39,553 nucleotides of DNA from Flavisolibacter sp. (GTDB lineage Bacteria; Bacteroidota; Bacteroidia; Chitinophagales; Chitinophagaceae): NCBI GenBank assembly GCA_028288675.1, contig JAQBNG010000147.1, positions 1 to 39,553 of the forward strand. Reading direction: 5' to 3'. Both the position numbers and the translations under genes were made by a program. Of the stretch, positions 37,024 to 39,553 are shown piece by piece; the first letter of the stretch is position 1, and every line of letters starts with the position of its first letter. The notes beneath the pieces were generated by a model. It did no database searches and had not been told where the DNA came from. It saw nothing but the letters and a program-made list of their open reading frames with translations.

Positions 37024-37740
37024 CTATGCATCAACAGCGCTTAGTGTGAGTAGTAGTTTACATGCTGTCCTCCAACAGCAGTTGCATCTTTTTAAAAAAC
37101 TCTCTAATTCTCCTTTGTTCTTAAGTACCGGCCCATGACCGAAGCATAATACTGCTGGCTTTAATGACGCTAATTTTTTAATTGATTTTCTATTTTCCTC
37201 CTTATTTGACGTAAACAAAGAAGGGGCTCGTGCAATCCCGGGATAGAGGTTAAAAGGTTCATATTATTAGTACATCCCCAACAATTAAGACACCATCGTG
37301 TTCTCTAAAAAACGATAGGTGTCCAGCTGAGTGACCGGATGTTTCCACCACTTTAAAGCCATCCACTTCATCACCTTCTTTGATGGTTTTTGCAACGGGA
37401 AACTACCTCCTGCCCAGAAGCGCTTTTGGAAAGCAGTAACAACATGTTTTTCGAAAGAATAGCCGCTTGTTGCATCTCCGTTTTCAGCATTTTCTTTTTC
37501 TTTCTCATTACACCAAAGCGGAATATTCAATGCTTCACAAATGCGTTTACTACTACCCTGGTGATCATCAAGTGCGTGTTAATGCATGAACTGAGACTTG
37601 TTTAGAGAGTAGCGAATTGTATATAATATTATAAGACCCCTGATGCCTGCATCAATTTAAACATCGTCAATCACGTAACAGTTAATACAGCTCCTGGGCA
37701 TCAAAGGAAGGTGCAATACATCTTTGGCTATCTTGATCAT
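37024..37740 (-). pseudogene. Metallo-beta-lactamase-fold hydrolase, heavily decayed
   Basis: From ATG 37740 the frame reads MIKIAKDVLHLPLMPRSCIN, then CYVIDDV, then a stop (TAA, 37657-37659) followed in frame by IDAGIRG. Later pieces in other frames restore the family order: DDHQGSSKRICEALNIPLW, FEKHVVTAFQKRFWAGGSFP, EGDEVDGFKVVETSGHSAGH, FREHDGVLIVGDV, MNLLTSIPGLHEP and KPAVLCFGHGPVLKN. At least four frameshifts are needed. The HxHxDH zinc motif is damaged (HALDDH after a shift). It belonged to the MBL superfamily, exact role unknown. It lies in the same decayed block as the esterase fragment. Confidence 0.85.
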
Positions 37741-38497
37741 TTTTTAGGGTTTATAATTCTTACGCATTGTGTTGCCTCACGCTCATTTTAGCACTGCGTG
37801 TTGATATTTGTTACACATATAGAACAATCAAATCCAAATATATCCACTACATAAATTACAGCTACTCTTAATAGTACAAGAGGTAATTACCTCTTACTAA
37901 CTGGTGGTGGAAGTCGGAGGGCCTATAATGGCGTTTTTCTTATTATCGTTAATTTTATTACTTAAAAATACCTGAGTACTGTTAGTACAAAACAACTTGT
38001 CTCAGGTGATGCTCCACATGCTCAACATAGTTTTAAGTCTTTCAATTGCGTTTGTTGCCATAATTGATCCGCAGTTGTCTAACCATATCTTTTATCTGGT
38101 AAGCGATAAACAACCTTGCCCGAATCGTTAAGAAAATTACTTCTAACGTCTCCAAGAGAATCGACTATAAGTTGAATCCTTGTTTTGCTGTTGCGTCTGC
38201 TAAATTTATTAATACTGATTTATTTGCGTCTTTACCAATGAAAACACGATGCGCAAAAGCAGGTTACCATTTTCAGGTTCGAGTAGTTTCTTGAATTTAG
38301 CATCTCTATAAGGGCACTGTGGTAATTTTTCGGCTTCTTTATACGTATGTCAAATTCGGGATAAGGCGGACTGTTATGCTTATCTGGTTTCGCGTTGATA
38401 AAAATTTCAGTTCTTATTTCTATTACTATTGTATTCAGGTTGTGAAAAAGTATTACCCGTCAGTCAGGAGGTCTTGAATTCCTTTTTGGATAACCGG
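37741..38497. other. Non-coding region with a palindrome and a decayed ORF
   Basis: No intact gene is seen in these 757 bases. On the minus strand between about 38060 and 38455 short protein-like segments appear one after another in different frames: TFSQPEYNSN, INAKPDKHNSPPYPEFDIRI, FKKLLEPENGNLLLRIV, AFAHRVFIGKDANKSVLINL, and IVDSLGDVRSNFLNDSGKVV. They look like one frameshifted gene, family not recognised. The perfect palindrome at 37878 is listed separately. Confidence 0.4.
37878..37895. promoter_or_regulatory. Perfect 18-base palindrome
   Basis: AAGAGGTAATTACCTCTT is a fully symmetric 18-base palindrome in non-coding DNA. It could be an operator for a dimeric regulator. No T-run follows on either strand, and no intact promoter or gene is adjacent. 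Confidence 0.35.
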
Positions 38498-39265
38498 TTA
38501 TTGCACTTTCACCTTTTTCTTTTCAGTTGTATGTGCACTAAAATAACCTAAAGCTCCGCCAGTGATTGTATTTTCAGGATTAGCAGGTGTGGTAGCATTA
38601 TTTTGAGAACCTTGAAGTGCGGTGAAATATCTAAAAACATTTTTATCGATACATCTCATTTCCACTTCAATAATATCGTTTACATTAACAGTGCTATCAC
38701 TTTGTATCAAAGGAATTGTGCTTATGCTATTGTTTACAATTCTATCATCCCAAACCCAAAATTGAGGGTACTGTTTACCATTGATTGTTTCAACAAACAT
38801 GTAATGATGACCGAAACCTGCAGGATCTGTATATTGAGGTTTTACTACCCAGATAGATTCGTTTCCCCAGAATAACTTCTCAAGGAGTAAGCTGTCCAAT
38901 TTTACCTGTAACGGCATTGTAGATGCTGAAGTGTATTCTTTTCCTTCCACCTTGACCGATAAATTATAAATATGTCCGGGAATGCCAATAAGAGAACTAT
39001 TGGAATAGGTACCAGGCCTTGTCTCAGTCAGTATGTAGTTAGCCCCGTTATCACTTATGTTTACCACAGCACCTGATACTCGTGGATAAGTATTACTACT
39101 ACTAAAAGCTACACTTTTACTAACTGTAACCTCTGTATAAGCGGCATTGGTTACAATAGCTTCGATTACAATTTGTGGGGAAGCATTTTGTAGATCAACG
39201 TTGATTTCTTTTTTGCAACCTATAAAGGCTGCAAATAGTAGGATAGATATACTAATATGTTTCAT
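38498..39265 (-). CDS. DUF4249 lipoprotein
   Basis: A 255-residue protein with a lipoprotein signal ending AAFIGCKKE (Cys17). DUF4249 hallmarks are INVDLQNASPQIVIEAIVTN, SGAVVNISDNG, PGHIYNLSVKVEGKEY and the C-terminal GGALGYFSAHT. The function of the family is unknown, but it is regularly encoded directly after a TonB-dependent receptor in Bacteroidota, as here, and is thought to be a surface accessory lipoprotein. The 145-base gap from the receptor stop at 39411 holds no terminator that I could see. Its length is a little short but the domain looks complete. Confidence 0.93.
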   Translation of the reverse strand: MKHISISILLFAAFIGCKKEINVDLQNASPQIVIEAIVTNAAYTEVTVSKSVAFSSSNTYPRVSGAVVNISDNGANYILTETRPGTYSNSSLIGIPGHIYNLSVKVEGKEYTSASTMPLQVKLDSLLLEKLFWGNESIWVVKPQYTDPAGFGHHYMFVETINGKQYPQFWVWDDRIVNNSISTIPLIQSDSTVNVNDIIEVEMRCIDKNVFRYFTALQGSQNNATTPANPENTITGGALGYFSAHTTEKKKVKVQ

Positions 39266-39410
39266 TCTGATTAAATTAATAAGTGGGAGTGATGAATTAA
39301 GAGATAACTGTACAAGAGTGCGACCTAAGGATGCTTAATAGCAGCATTATTGTCTGGCTCAAAAAAATTCTAATTAATATTCTCTTCGTTTAGTACAGTT
39401 TTAATTTGTT

Positions 39411-39553
39411 TTAAAATTTAAAATTCCATGTGACACTTGGCACAAATTTGAACAAGGAAATTTGTTCGGCGATTGTTTTTGAAGGGTCTGAAGGGGCATC
39501 CTTAAATTGAATAATATAAGCATTTTCACGACCGTAAACATTGTACAATCCAA
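39411..39553 (-). CDS. TonB-dependent receptor, C-terminal end (cut by window edge)
   Basis: The last 46-47 codons are visible, reading GLYNVYGRENAYIIQFKD, then APSDPSKTIAEQISLFKFVP, then SVTWNFKF and a TAA. A terminal beta-strand ending in phenylalanine and the NVYGRENAY segment are typical of outer-membrane TonB-dependent receptors of the kind paired with DUF4249 lipoproteins. The bulk of the gene lies beyond the window. Confidence 0.8.
   Translation of the reverse strand, partial: GLYNVYGRENAYIIQFKDAPSDPSKTIAEQISLFKFVPSVTWNFKF

Overview
The window comes from a member of the Bacteroidota, most likely family Chitinophagaceae or a close relative. The evidence is a SusC/SusD pair followed by glycoside hydrolases, a very large secreted protein with a type IX secretion (T9SS) C-terminal tail, a TonB-dependent receptor next to a DUF4249 lipoprotein, Bacteroidetes-type TAnnTTTG promoter boxes, and moderately AT-rich DNA. 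Genus and species cannot be told from the sequence alone. No rRNA, intact tRNA, CRISPR array or insertion sequence was seen.

Region 1 (1-17635, all minus strand) is a polysaccharide utilization locus (PUL). In transcription order it runs SusC, SusD, a strong intrinsic terminator, a GH5-like hydrolase, a metallophosphoesterase fused to a PQQ-type beta-propeller, a purple-acid-phosphatase-like enzyme, a GH42 beta-galactosidase, a GH39-like hydrolase, a decayed small gene, a GH2 beta-galactosidase, and a second purple-acid-phosphatase-like gene cut by the window edge. Gaps in the enzyme block are mostly 3-23 bases, so it reads as an operon. Two beta-galactosidases together with three predicted exported metallophosphoesterases suggest a phosphorylated or phosphodiester-linked galactose-containing glycan as substrate. 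That is inference.

Region 2 (17636-20452) is mostly non-coding or decayed. It has a LacI-like operator upstream of susC, a tRNA 3'-end-like remnant followed by a terminator, a DUF4062 pseudogene, and two tiny cysteine-pair ORFs ending in a terminator.

Region 3 (20453-28329) is a redox/electrophile-detoxification cluster. A divergent HxlR regulator faces a plus-strand series: nitroreductase, FrnE-like DsbA protein, Old Yellow Enzyme, DJ-1/PfpI protein, aldo/keto reductase, SDR, RibD-C protein, a truncated Rossmann-fold gene, and pirin. The hxlR/nitroreductase intergenic region holds two -7 boxes and a perfect 7-1-7 inverted repeat. An 80-bp direct repeat with a tRNA/tmRNA-3'-end look (66/80 identical by eye) lies on each side of this cluster (19851 and 28632), so the cluster may be an inserted unit.

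Region 4 (28330-39553) holds a 2319-residue T9SS-exported protein with a GEVED domain, three tandem beta-helix modules, a CARDB domain and Ig-like repeats. A gene graveyard follows: a truncated propeller gene abutting a truncated esterase, a metallo-beta-lactamase-fold pseudogene, and an unidentified decayed ORF. The window ends with a DUF4249 lipoprotein and the 3' end of its TonB-dependent receptor, both on the minus strand.
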